Source: Paenibacillus ottowii
GTDB lineage: Bacteria > Bacillota > Bacilli > Paenibacillales > Paenibacillaceae
NCBI RefSeq assembly: GCF_006874425.1
Contig: NZ_VIJZ01000004.1
Span: forward strand, 434,001 to 498,000
Direction: 5' to 3'
Length of the DNA stretch: 64,000 nucleotides
Under the pieces are notes generated by a model. The model was not told the DNA's origin, did no database searches, and worked only from the letters and a program-made list of their open reading frames with translations. The position numbers and the translations under genes are program-made. Below, piece after piece: positions 44,727 to 53,759 of this stretch. How positions within the stretch are numbered: the stretch's first letter is position 1; each line of letters opens with the position of its first letter.

Positions 44727-47700
44727 TTGAATGTATTATACCAGCGATCCCCGAGATTAAGACCGGCTCTCCGAGAAGAAAAACTGGAGATTTTACGGCC
44801 TCCGGCTGAGCCGAGCAAGCCATCTTTTTCTATTATATCTATACTTATTCCGTTAATGATGACGTTGGTGACTATAGGCTTTTACGTATATATGAGTAGA
44901 ACAGGCAAGATGGGCAACAGTAACTATTTGATGTTCCAGATGGTTACTGTGGTCATGATGCTTACATCTTATACGATTCCTTTTTTCGTTTATTTAAATA
45001 ATAAGAAGGAATACAAACGTAAGTTGGAGGAGCGGGACCGTATGTATCGGGAACAGCTCCAAAAGCATCGTGAAGAACTTGAAATGAAACGCGAAGAACA
45101 AATTCGCACACTATATGAAATTCACGGTGATCCGCAAATATGTACGCAAATCGTAAAAAACCGCAACAGTTCTCTTTGGGAACGGTCCCCGGAGGATGAA
45201 GATTTTTTGCAGGTACGTATCGGGACTGGACAAGTTCCGTTTCATATTAAATTGCAAATCCCACGGCCTGACGGTTATGACCGAGATCCCTTGCTGGGGG
45301 CTGCTGATGAACTGGAGGAAGAATTTCGTTTGGTGGACGATGCTTCCATCACATTACCTCTGTTTCAATCCAAAGTGGTTGGATTGGTTGGCGAGCGAGA
45401 GCACACCCTTGCTGCGTTAAGAGTGATCTTGGCACAAGTGACGGTTCGTCACTCGCCAGATGAAGTGAAAATTGCCTCCTTCTATGATGAACGAGAGGAA
45501 AGTGAATGGACTTGGATGCGCTGGCTCCCGCATGTGTGGGACGATGACCGAATCCAGAGAATGATGTCAGACCGCAGTAGCAGCGCCCATCAATTAGCTG
45601 ACTTTCTGTTTGCCAGATTGAACCGCCGAAAAAATAATCGCAATGAACGTCAAGGCACAGGTATGGAAGTCCCGTGCTATGTAGTTGTTTTATCTGACAC
45701 CCAACTGATTGAGGAAGAGCCTTTGCTGCCGTTGTTGCTGGAAGACGGAAGAGCGATAGATGCATGTACGATTGTACTGGCTTCTCGTAAAGAGGCTTTG
45801 CCGATGCAGTGTCAGCTGATTGTGGAAGCTTCCAAGGAGCAGGGGGTATATGCTCTTAAATCAGAATCGGCAGAGGTTGAACAGCAAAGTTTCAAACCGG
45901 ATCGTTTGTCAAAAGAGGAAGCCGATGCACTGGCGCGGTACATGGCGCCTATTCGCTTGAAGCGTTCCTCGGCTTCAGATATTCCCGCTGTTCTGCCTCT
46001 TTTTGATATGATGAGTGTAGAAAGTGTGGAAGAACTGGACGTGGCAGACCGGTGGCGACGTAACCGCCATCCTGATACTTTACCTGTGCCAATGGGTGTG
46101 CGGGCAGGCGGTAAAAAGATTATGATTAACCTGCATGATAAAATAGAGCGTCAAGGGCATGGTCCCCATGGCTTGATCGCTGGTACGACCGGTTCGGGCA
46201 AGAGTGAAGTTATTCAGTCCATTGTAGCCTCGCTCGCTGCTGAGTTTCATCCGCATGATCTTGCTTTTATGCTGATCGATTACAAGGGTGGAGGCATGTC
46301 CAATACGTTCGTTAACTTGCCGCATGTGGTGGGTACAATCACGAACTTGGACAACAATTTGATTGAACGTGCTAAAATATCCCTTAAAGCAGAACTGGTT
46401 CGTCGACAAAAGATATTGAACGATGCAGGCAATTTACAGCATATTGATGAATATTACAGACTACTCCGACAGCGGCAGGAACAACCGCTGCCTCATCTGG
46501 TTATTATTATTGATGAATTTGCACAATTAAAGCGGGATCAGCCAGAGTTTATGGACGAGCTAATCAGTATTGCCGCGATTGGACGGACATTAGGTGTCCA
46601 TCTGATTTTGGCGACTCAAAAGCCGGCAGGTGTTGTCGATGACAAGATTTGGAGTAACTCCAGGTTCCGTATCTGCTTGCGGGTGCAAAGCGAAGGTGAT
46701 AGCCGTGATATGTTGAAAATACCGAATGCCGCGTGGATAACGAAGCCGGGACGAGGGTATTTTCAAGTGGGTAGCGACGAAGTGTTTGAAGAAATGCAAT
46801 TTGCTTGGAGCGGTGCGCCGTATATAGGCAACAGAGACGTTTCTTCTGCCTTACCTGTTCATGAAGTAAGACTGAATGGGAAACGTGAAGCACTATTAAC
46901 TGGTGGCGAACGGGCAAGCTCAGGCTTAAAAGGAGAAGAAGCTCCCAAACAGCTTCAAGTATTTATTGATTATATTGCAAAAGAAGCAGCTAAGGCAGGG
47001 ATCGAACGTCTTCAGGGACCGTGGCTTCCGCCACTGCCAGAAATGCTGGACTTAACTAATTTGCCGCAATGTACCGAAATAGATAGTACAGCCTCATCTT
47101 TGGAGCTGAAAGCCCTGATCGGGTTGGTCGATGATTTACCGAACCAACGACAGGAGCCGATATATGCGTCGCTGGATCATGGTCACTGGGCGGTGTATGG
47201 TATGCCAGGTATGGGAAAAACGACCTTTTTGCATACATTGCTGATGTCCACAGCCCAGCGTTATGCTGCGAATCATTGGAACGGTTATATCATTGACATG
47301 GGGCGAACCATGCGCGACTTTGGAGAGCTTCCACAAATCGGTGCTGTTATGATGGCCGAGGAGGATGACCGGATTAAACGCTTGTTCCGCTATCTGTTCA
47401 AGATGGTGACTGTACGCAAGGAAATACTTTCTGAGGCTGGCGTCAAAACAATAAGTTCTTTTCGGCGTTCTGCCGTCGAGGATGTACCGCAAATTGTCGT
47501 CGTTATTGATGGATATCTTAATTTTCGTAATTCGTATCCGGATGAAAATGAACTGCTGGAATCACTTTTACGTGAAGGCGGTAGTCTAGGTATCACCTTC
47601 ATCATTACAGCGAACCGGATTACCGATGTGTTTGAGAAGTTCCGCAGTAACATACCTAATGCTGTTTCTTTCGAATTGGCCGATCCTAGTGACTACTATT

Positions 47701-48722
47701 ATGCGGTAGGACGACCAGCCAAAACACCAGGACCATTAATTCCGGGTCGGGCCCTGGTTAAAGGGCATGTTCCACCGCTGGAGTTCCAGACAGCACTGCC
47801 TTCCCCAGGAGAAGATGAGGCGGAACGTTCAGCACAACTACGTCGCAATATCGCTGGCATTGTGCAGGGTTGGAAGGGCAAACACGCACCGGCCATTCTC
47901 CCATTACCTGAGCGGATTCCATTGCTGGAACTGCTTCAGCAGTGGGATCGGACGAGTGGACCATCGGGCGCGCTTCCTTATGAAGTACCTGTAGGCCTAC
48001 AGAGTGACGATCTTGAGCCTTTTCTCCTGAATCTGAAAGAAGGGCCTAATTTTATCGTAGGTAGTCCGATGGAGGGAGGGAAAACCTCCTTTCTAATGAG
48101 TTGGATTATATCACTTGCTTATTACACGTCACCGGATCAAATGCAAGTCTATACGATCGATACACGCTATGGAGGCGGAGGATTATCCCGATTACGGCAT
48201 CTTCCCCATGTTAAGGCTGCTGCCGAAAGCGAGGAAGAAATGGGACCTCTGGTACAACAGGTGCATGATATCGTTCAACAACGGAGCAAGGATGGGGATG
48301 ATCCTGAACTGCTCCTAGTCATTGATGATGCGGATATGTTAAGCAAGCAACTGAACGATTTTATGATAAAGGATCAGCTTTCCGCCATTGTACGGTTGGG
48401 ACGTGATCGCAATGTGCATGTCGTGCTGTCGGGTGTGCCATCTGATTTCCCTACCTTTGGTGTGGACTGGTTTAATGATGTCAAGGCAAGTCAAAGCGGT
48501 ATGCTTTTTGGTACACTGGATTCGAATGATTTATCGTTCTTTCGTATCCCTTATTCGGAAGCAAATGCTGCTGCTGGTGGCCTAAAAGTCCTGCCTCCCG
48601 GGCAGGGATACTACGTACGACGCAAATTTACCAGGATAAAAGCGGCGATTCCCTTCTCAGAGCAAATGAGCTGTGAGGATTGGATAACGAAAATTCGCGA
48701 CCGATGGCATGTTGTAGTTTGA
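44727..48722 (+). CDS. essC: Type VII secretion ATPase EssC, FHA-less
   Basis: A 1331-residue membrane ATPase, the motor of Esx secretion. There is a short N-terminus (about 32 residues), two transmembrane helices (about 33-55 and 62-84), a charged coiled coil, then three FtsK/SpoIIIE-type ATPase domains. D1 has Walker A GTTGSGKS (486-493) and Walker B IIIDEFAQL (DE 596-597), plausibly the only active site. D2 has GMPGMGKT (825-832) but IDGYLNF for Walker B. D3 has an expanded loop, GSPMEGGKT (from 1112), and VIDDADML. The two N-terminal FHA domains of Staphylococcus EssC and Bacillus YukB are absent, explaining the shorter length. TTG 44727 follows AGGGGG. Confidence 0.93.
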   Translation: MNVLYQRSPRLRPALREEKLEILRPPAEPSKPSFSIISILIPLMMTLVTIGFYVYMSRTGKMGNSNYLMFQMVTVVMMLTSYTIPFFVYLNNKKEYKRKLEERDRMYREQLQKHREELEMKREEQIRTLYEIHGDPQICTQIVKNRNSSLWERSPEDEDFLQVRIGTGQVPFHIKLQIPRPDGYDRDPLLGAADELEEEFRLVDDASITLPLFQSKVVGLVGEREHTLAALRVILAQVTVRHSPDEVKIASFYDEREESEWTWMRWLPHVWDDDRIQRMMSDRSSSAHQLADFLFARLNRRKNNRNERQGTGMEVPCYVVVLSDTQLIEEEPLLPLLLEDGRAIDACTIVLASRKEALPMQCQLIVEASKEQGVYALKSESAEVEQQSFKPDRLSKEEADALARYMAPIRLKRSSASDIPAVLPLFDMMSVESVEELDVADRWRRNRHPDTLPVPMGVRAGGKKIMINLHDKIERQGHGPHGLIAGTTGSGKSEVIQSIVASLAAEFHPHDLAFMLIDYKGGGMSNTFVNLPHVVGTITNLDNNLIERAKISLKAELVRRQKILNDAGNLQHIDEYYRLLRQRQEQPLPHLVIIIDEFAQLKRDQPEFMDELISIAAIGRTLGVHLILATQKPAGVVDDKIWSNSRFRICLRVQSEGDSRDMLKIPNAAWITKPGRGYFQVGSDEVFEEMQFAWSGAPYIGNRDVSSALPVHEVRLNGKREALLTGGERASSGLKGEEAPKQLQVFIDYIAKEAAKAGIERLQGPWLPPLPEMLDLTNLPQCTEIDSTASSLELKALIGLVDDLPNQRQEPIYASLDHGHWAVYGMPGMGKTTFLHTLLMSTAQRYAANHWNGYIIDMGRTMRDFGELPQIGAVMMAEEDDRIKRLFRYLFKMVTVRKEILSEAGVKTISSFRRSAVEDVPQIVVVIDGYLNFRNSYPDENELLESLLREGGSLGITFIITANRITDVFEKFRSNIPNAVSFELADPSDYYYAVGRPAKTPGPLIPGRALVKGHVPPLEFQTALPSPGEDEAERSAQLRRNIAGIVQGWKGKHAPAILPLPERIPLLELLQQWDRTSGPSGALPYEVPVGLQSDDLEPFLLNLKEGPNFIVGSPMEGGKTSFLMSWIISLAYYTSPDQMQVYTIDTRYGGGGLSRLRHLPHVKAAAESEEEMGPLVQQVHDIVQQRSKDGDDPELLLVIDDADMLSKQLNDFMIKDQLSAIVRLGRDRNVHVVLSGVPSDFPTFGVDWFNDVKASQSGMLFGTLDSNDLSFFRIPYSEANAAAGGLKVLPPGQGYYVRRKFTRIKAAIPFSEQMSCEDWITKIRDRWHVVV

Positions 48723-48738
48723 AGGGAGGTGGCTCATA

Positions 48739-49581
48739 ATGTTAACGTTTCAAGCTTCCAAGCAGAAGTTAATAACCCTCAAGGCAAAGGAACTGTTTTT
48801 TCTGGCAGGCGTATTGGGTTCTGACAGACTGCTTGGGGTGGAAGATCCGTTTAAGGGCTATCTAGCAGAGGAATTGGCGGAAGAGTGGGAGCAGGTCAAA
48901 GCTGCTCTTCTAGAAAAGGGTTATCTAAAGCAGGCGGATAAGGGTAAAGATCTGGCTATGCCTCCTACCGTTTTTTCAAGAGTTGCTATCGCGGGATTAT
49001 CCAACAGGGCCTGCCGTATACGCTATGTAAGGAGAGGTAAGCAGTTTGAAGGCTATCTCCATTGCACGAATGAGCGTGTGGTGGAGCTTGTAAAATCTGC
49101 TGATGAACCCGATGAATATCGTCTGTACGATCTCGGTAATGTGGAAAAGGCTTGCGAAACATTGATTGATAAAATGGGCTGGGTTGATCGGCTTGTACCT
49201 GAATCTCCTGCGCTTATGTTTTCCAAGCAGGCTTTTAATAAAATTTACGAGCAATCTGCTGGAGAAAGTATGTCTCAAATCAGCAGTAGGCTGACCGAGG
49301 CTAGCGGCGATGAAGAAGGGGCAATGAGACTGGCTCAGTCTTTGAGTTCCCGTGTAGCCGAGGGAGAATTGCAATTACTGGTCTGGAACGGCAGGGAGTG
49401 GGAATCACAACGGGCAGCTTTTGTCTTGTGTCCTGCAATGAACTGGATATTTCGGATGAGCTCTGCTGGTAACGGAGATTGGTTGATTGCAGCCATGGCT
49501 TCAAGAGATCAGTTTGTAGACTTATTATTGAATTGGTTGAAACAGTCGGCAGTGACTGAAGAAGTGACAGAAGAAGGGTGA
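48739..49581 (+). CDS. Unknown Esx-locus protein
   Basis: A 280-residue soluble protein I do not recognise. The N-terminal third (KAKELFFLAGVLGSDRLLG and EEWEQVKAALLEKGYL) looks like a winged helix; the rest is mixed alpha/beta, ending QSAVTEEVTEEG. Size and place between the ATPase and WXG genes recall EspG-type chaperones of mycobacterial ESX systems, but I see no sequence signature for that. GAAGGGAGG precedes the ATG, 16 bases after essC. The stop overlaps the next ATG (TGATG), implying coupled synthesis with the WXG-like protein. Confidence 0.75.
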   Translation: MLTFQASKQKLITLKAKELFFLAGVLGSDRLLGVEDPFKGYLAEELAEEWEQVKAALLEKGYLKQADKGKDLAMPPTVFSRVAIAGLSNRACRIRYVRRGKQFEGYLHCTNERVVELVKSADEPDEYRLYDLGNVEKACETLIDKMGWVDRLVPESPALMFSKQAFNKIYEQSAGESMSQISSRLTEASGDEEGAMRLAQSLSSRVAEGELQLLVWNGREWESQRAAFVLCPAMNWIFRMSSAGNGDWLIAAMASRDQFVDLLLNWLKQSAVTEEVTEEG

Positions 49582-50123
49582 TGGATATGCGCATTCGAGT
49601 TGAACCGGATGTGCTTCGGGGGCTTAGCGGGCAGCTACAGCATGCGGCGGAGCAAATTCAACAGATAACAGCAAGTTTGGAGCAGGCGTTACAATCGCTG
49701 GATTGGGATGTATCTGCACGTGAGGCGATCTTGAATCATTGGATGCAAGCCAAGCGGATGTCAGAGCAGGTTCATGCTTACCTCCATACATCAGGTACAC
49801 AACTGAACCGAAAGGCAGAGCAGTTTCAGTCTGTTGACCACAACTATCAAACGATTCTGCCATTTGCCAGCCAACCATTGGGACGACCCGTCACGATGCT
49901 CGATTGGTCGAATCAACAATCACCGTCTATTCTGCCTGGGCAAGCCTCGGAAGGAAGCAGTCTAATTTCTAACCCGCAGTCTGTCGTACATGCCATTGCA
50001 GGTGTTCAGTCTTTGGATGCAGACACGCAGCATCAGGATATTCTGAAGCAGGCGTCTTCTAGCAGTCCACAGGATTGGTATTTTACTGATCCGTCTATAG
50101 CAAGAGATCAGCCTGTTGCTTAG
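49581..50123 (+). CDS. WXG100-like protein with C-terminal extension
   Basis: A 180-residue protein. Residues 1-95 form a helix-turn-helix hairpin as in WXG100 proteins (LRGLSGQLQHAAEQIQQI, then ASLEQALQSLDWDVSAREAI, then QLNRKAEQFQSVDHNY). The turn reads W42-D-V rather than WxG. About 85 extra residues follow, rich in Ser, Gln and Pro and probably disordered. It may be the partner of EsxA or a structural substrate. ATG 49581 shares a base with the preceding stop. Confidence 0.72.
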   Translation: MDMRIRVEPDVLRGLSGQLQHAAEQIQQITASLEQALQSLDWDVSAREAILNHWMQAKRMSEQVHAYLHTSGTQLNRKAEQFQSVDHNYQTILPFASQPLGRPVTMLDWSNQQSPSILPGQASEGSSLISNPQSVVHAIAGVQSLDADTQHQDILKQASSSSPQDWYFTDPSIARDQPVA

Positions 50124-50301
50124 TTCGGATCGTTCCGGGATGATCAGGAACAGCTTGTAATTCCATATGAATTCGTTATACTATTCCCGGTTTTATAGGA
50201 CTTATATGGGACTTATTAGGTGGTTGTTTTATTAAGATTGTACTGTTAGATGCTGTTTTATAGTTAAAAAGTGGGATTGTTGCAATTAGGTCCTTTGCCT
50301 T

Positions 50302-50331
50302 TTGTAGGGAATTAAATAGCCATAGTACAAT
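50302..50331 (+). promoter_or_regulatory. Possible internal promoter before esxA
   Basis: TTGTAG, 18-bp spacer, TACAAT (50326-50331), within the 258-base gap before the WXG100 gene. It could raise substrate levels above those of the apparatus. Confidence 0.45.
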
Positions 50332-50381
50332 TTGAACCAGCTAAACAAAAACATTTTTTATCATCAAGGAGGACGCAAAAA

Positions 50382-50657
50382 ATGGCAGGACGCATTTTAA
50401 TTACCCCAGAACAGGTTGATCAGGTAGCTAACCAATTTAAACAAAGTGGTGAGCAAAGTCAGCAGATCGTTTCCAGCTTGACTCAATCCATCTCTGGTAT
50501 GGAAGGTCAATGGGAAGGTATGACTAAACAACGCTTTTTCCAAGAGTTCCAGGAAGCTAGCAAACAAATGCAAGCTTTCGTAACGACTTTGAATAGCATT
50601 AGCCAAGAGTTGACAGCTATCGCTAACAAATTCCGTACAGTTGACCAAGCGAAATAA
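50382..50657 (+). CDS. esxA: WXG100 protein, EsxA-like
   Basis: A 91-residue canonical WXG100 protein: two amphipathic helices joined at W44-E-G46 (MEGQWEGMTKQRFFQEF). Such proteins are secreted as dimers by EssC-type machines and are themselves part of the system. The strong RBS AAGGAGG, own promoter candidate and following terminator point to high, partly independent expression. Confidence 0.93.
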   Translation: MAGRILITPEQVDQVANQFKQSGEQSQQIVSSLTQSISGMEGQWEGMTKQRFFQEFQEASKQMQAFVTTLNSISQELTAIANKFRTVDQAK

Positions 50658-50753
50658 GTTGTTTTGCCTGATTGGCATGAACTTATCATATATCACTCTA
50701 CAAAGAAGCAATATGTGAACCCATTCCTCACGGTTTGGCACAGATTGTACAGG

Positions 50754-50787
50754 AAAAACCGGGCGATCTTCGGATACCCGGTTTTCT
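50754..50787 (+). terminator. Terminator after esxA
   Basis: AAAACCGGG pairs with CCCGGTTTT, T-tail interrupted by C. It should limit readthrough to the kinase, VWA and phosphatase genes. Confidence 0.75.
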
Positions 50788-50859
50788 TGCCATCCATAGA
50801 TGTATATAATAAGGTGAGGAAAACTAGCATACTGAACGATATAAGGAGAGGGATGTTTC

Positions 50860-52905
50860 ATGTCTTTTCAACCGAATCCGGGAGACGAATTGATCATAAA
50901 CGGCACAGCTTATGTGGTTGGACGACACCCCGCTGCACCCGGTTTAGCCTATGCTCAAGCAGGGAGGCAGGGAATCGTATACCAGCTGAATGCCAAAAAC
51001 GGAGCGCCACATGAGGCAAAAGCCCTCAAAGTGTTTTTTTCGAAGTTCCGCATCCCGGCTATGGTTTATCAATCGGAGCATATGGAAACATACGGGGATA
51101 TTCCCGGTTTGCAGGTATGCAAGCGTGATGTGCTCACTCCAGAAAGAAACGGAAGTCTGATCGCTGAACAGCCTGATTTGCTGTATGCGGTGCTGATGCC
51201 ATGGGTTCATGGTATGACATGGTTCGATTGTCTCACAGATCAGCGTCAGCTTGAGGCTTCCGATAGTCTGGCTTTAGCCAGAGCACTGGCAGGGATCGGT
51301 TCAGCGATGGAGCAAAAAGGATTGGCGCACTGTGATTTATCGGCACCCAATGTGATGCTTCCGTTTTTTTCTGAAGTGGAACTGCCTGAAGGCACGTCAG
51401 CTGTCGAATTGGTAGACGTGGAGCAAATGTATAGTACCAAAATGGATCGTCCAGATGCACTATTGGCAGGATCGCCAGGGTATGCTGCACATCGTACTGT
51501 TCATAGCGGGTTATGGAGTGCGTATGCAGACCGTTTTGCAGGGGCTATCATTATTGGGGAAATGCTAGGCTGGTCTGACCGTGTGGTAGTCGATAAAGCG
51601 TGGGGCGAAAGTTATTTTGATCAGCATGAAATGCAGACGCCTTGCGAACGTTATTTTATTTTACGAAAATCGCTTGAAGCCCGTTGGGGCAGCAAGGTGG
51701 TAGAGTTGTTCAGCCGTGCTTGGGATAGTCAGGATCTAAGCAGTTGTCCTACCTTTGGCGAATGGCTGGTTGTACTTAATGCGGTTACTGAGCAGGAAAT
51801 TCCTGTTGAGACTATAGAATCTGGGCCAGCTGTGACAGAAACAATAGAACCGGCTGCGACGGGTGGGCCCTCTAGTGAAACGGTATCCTCTTTGGCGACC
51901 CCTGCACCACTCAAGGCTGAACAAGTTGCATTGCTTAATCAGGATGTCCTAGAGCAGGGAGAGCGTGGAGTAACGGACAAGCTGTTTCGACAGGCGCGTG
52001 AACTGGAGCAACAAAACAAACCGGCTGCGGCGTTGGAAGTATATCGTTCGCTGTATCATTTTGTAGAGGACGGTAGTCCGTTGCATGTGGAGGTGTCGGC
52101 TGCGATTACAGGACTAGAGGAGCAGCTGAATCCCAAGCTGCCCGAGCAGCCTGAAAAATCGAAAGCCTGGTATCGCTCCAAAATGTTTATCGTGACAGCA
52201 TCAGCCGCAGTCGTTCTATTGGCAGCTGGAATCCCTACTGTGAGTATTCTTGCAGATCAGTCTAGCCAGCGACAAATAGAGGCTGCTAAGCAAGAAGAGG
52301 CGTTGAAGGCTGCAAAAGCAGCCGAGGAAAAGCTGGCTGCTGAGCAGGAAGCCGCTCAAAAATTGCTGACAGATAAACAACAGCAGGAAGCTGAACAGCA
52401 GGCCAAACAACAGGCTCTTGCTGCTCAAAAGCAACAGGAAGAGCAGAAGAAACAACAAGCCCTGATCGATCAACAGGTTAAATACGAGGCTTATCTTGCT
52501 CAAAAGGAACAAAACAAACAGGCTGCTGCCAAGCTGGCAAAGCAAAAAGCATATGATCAACAGGCAAAGTATGAGAAATACCTGGCCTTGAAAAAAGAGC
52601 AGGAAGCTCGTGCTATCAAGGAAGAGGCAGCTCGTAAAGCAGCAGCGGAGGCGGAACAAAAGCGAAAAGACGCTATAAAAGCACGTAACAAGGAGAATGT
52701 TCTCCAGCTTATTTCCTTGTATAACAAGGCTTATGTTTCTCAGGAAGGTGGAAGTATGGCGAAGGCAAAGAGCTTTGCCAAACGTTTTAGAGCACTATAT
52801 GACAGTAATCCTTCTTATTATCGTAGGGTAGGTGAAGTCGGCTATCGGGCTTCCTCTATTTATAACTTTTTAGGAGATTCGAATTTTAGACTGCCTAAAA
52901 TTTGA
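50860..52905 (+). CDS. Membrane Ser/Thr kinase-like protein of the Esx locus
   Basis: A 681-residue protein. The kinase-like domain (about 10-300) has the lysine K57 in ALKVF, catalytic loop HCDLSAPN (H157, D159, N164) and the metal-binding D186 in LVDVE (replacing DFG), plus an activation segment GSPGYAAH. The glycine loop is atypical. An acidic linker with helical repeats follows (about 310-430), then one transmembrane helix (about 444-466), a long Lys/Gln/Ala/Glu coiled coil (about 470-610) and a small C-terminal domain. Cytosolic kinase, helix, outer coiled coil is the topology of EssB/YukC, whose kinase domain is inactive; here the key residues remain. AAGGAGAGGG precedes the ATG. Confidence 0.8.
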   Translation: MSFQPNPGDELIINGTAYVVGRHPAAPGLAYAQAGRQGIVYQLNAKNGAPHEAKALKVFFSKFRIPAMVYQSEHMETYGDIPGLQVCKRDVLTPERNGSLIAEQPDLLYAVLMPWVHGMTWFDCLTDQRQLEASDSLALARALAGIGSAMEQKGLAHCDLSAPNVMLPFFSEVELPEGTSAVELVDVEQMYSTKMDRPDALLAGSPGYAAHRTVHSGLWSAYADRFAGAIIIGEMLGWSDRVVVDKAWGESYFDQHEMQTPCERYFILRKSLEARWGSKVVELFSRAWDSQDLSSCPTFGEWLVVLNAVTEQEIPVETIESGPAVTETIEPAATGGPSSETVSSLATPAPLKAEQVALLNQDVLEQGERGVTDKLFRQARELEQQNKPAAALEVYRSLYHFVEDGSPLHVEVSAAITGLEEQLNPKLPEQPEKSKAWYRSKMFIVTASAAVVLLAAGIPTVSILADQSSQRQIEAAKQEEALKAAKAAEEKLAAEQEAAQKLLTDKQQQEAEQQAKQQALAAQKQQEEQKKQQALIDQQVKYEAYLAQKEQNKQAAAKLAKQKAYDQQAKYEKYLALKKEQEARAIKEEAARKAAAEAEQKRKDAIKARNKENVLQLISLYNKAYVSQEGGSMAKAKSFAKRFRALYDSNPSYYRRVGEVGYRASSIYNFLGDSNFRLPKI

Positions 52906-52989
52906 CGTTTCGTATGTTTTTATATGGAAGAATGATAGATTAGGAAACAGATATAGATATAAGGTAACTGAGGGGAGCATGTACCAACT

Positions 52990-53742
52990 ATGAATTATAC
53001 AATACAGGCTTCACAACGTACTCCCGCCCTGATCATTTACCTGATTGACATCAGCGCGTCGATGAACATGCTGATGGAAGGGCGGCGGCGTATTGACGTT
53101 GTGTATGAAGCTATATCACTAGCGATTCGACAGATGGTTTTCCGATCAACTAAGGGAAATCGGTTGACTGCGCGGTATCGGATTGCAATTTTGGCTTATA
53201 GTGACGACGTGTATGACCTGCTGAATGGTGTCAAGGGAATTGATGAAATTGCAGCTATTGGTTCGTTGCCTGATTTGACACCCAAACGATTCTCAGATTC
53301 AGCAAAAGCCTTTTTGCAAGCTGAACGTATTTTGCAGGCGGAATTACCAGGGATGCAGGATTGTCCTGCACCGTTGGTCTGTCATATGACAGATGGTGTT
53401 TCTACAGGCGACGATCCAGAACCGATTGCGAAGCGTATTATGAACATGAGTGTGCCAGACGGCAATGTACTGGTGGAAAATATATTTTTATCCGACAGGT
53501 TGCTGGAAACGCCTATTCAGGACCCCCGTCGCTGGAAGGGTCTGACGCATAATACGCCGTTGCAGGATGAACATGCTGTGAAATTGCGGAATATGTCTTC
53601 TGTACTTCCTGAAAGCTATCGGGAAATGCTGTTTGAGGCAGATTATCAGTTAGGTGAAGGAGCCATCATGATGCTGCCTGGAACCTGTGCGGAACTGGTG
53701 TCGATTGGTTTTCAAATGTCTGCCGCGACACCTGTACGGTAA
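52990..53742 (+). CDS. VWA-domain protein, TerY-like
   Basis: A 250-residue cytosolic von Willebrand factor A protein. The metal-ion site is DISAS (D20, S22, S24), with further residues in the HMTDGVSTGDD stretch. No signal peptide or membrane helix. The size and the kinase and PP2C neighbours match TerY-type VWA proteins of the TerY-P triad (E. coli YegL with YegI and YegK). The likely role is a metal-dependent scaffold for the kinase and phosphatase. GAGGGGAG is upstream of ATG 52990. Confidence 0.85.
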   Translation: MNYTIQASQRTPALIIYLIDISASMNMLMEGRRRIDVVYEAISLAIRQMVFRSTKGNRLTARYRIAILAYSDDVYDLLNGVKGIDEIAAIGSLPDLTPKRFSDSAKAFLQAERILQAELPGMQDCPAPLVCHMTDGVSTGDDPEPIAKRIMNMSVPDGNVLVENIFLSDRLLETPIQDPRRWKGLTHNTPLQDEHAVKLRNMSSVLPESYREMLFEADYQLGEGAIMMLPGTCAELVSIGFQMSAATPVR

Positions 53743-53759
53743 GGTAAGGAGGTTAAAGC

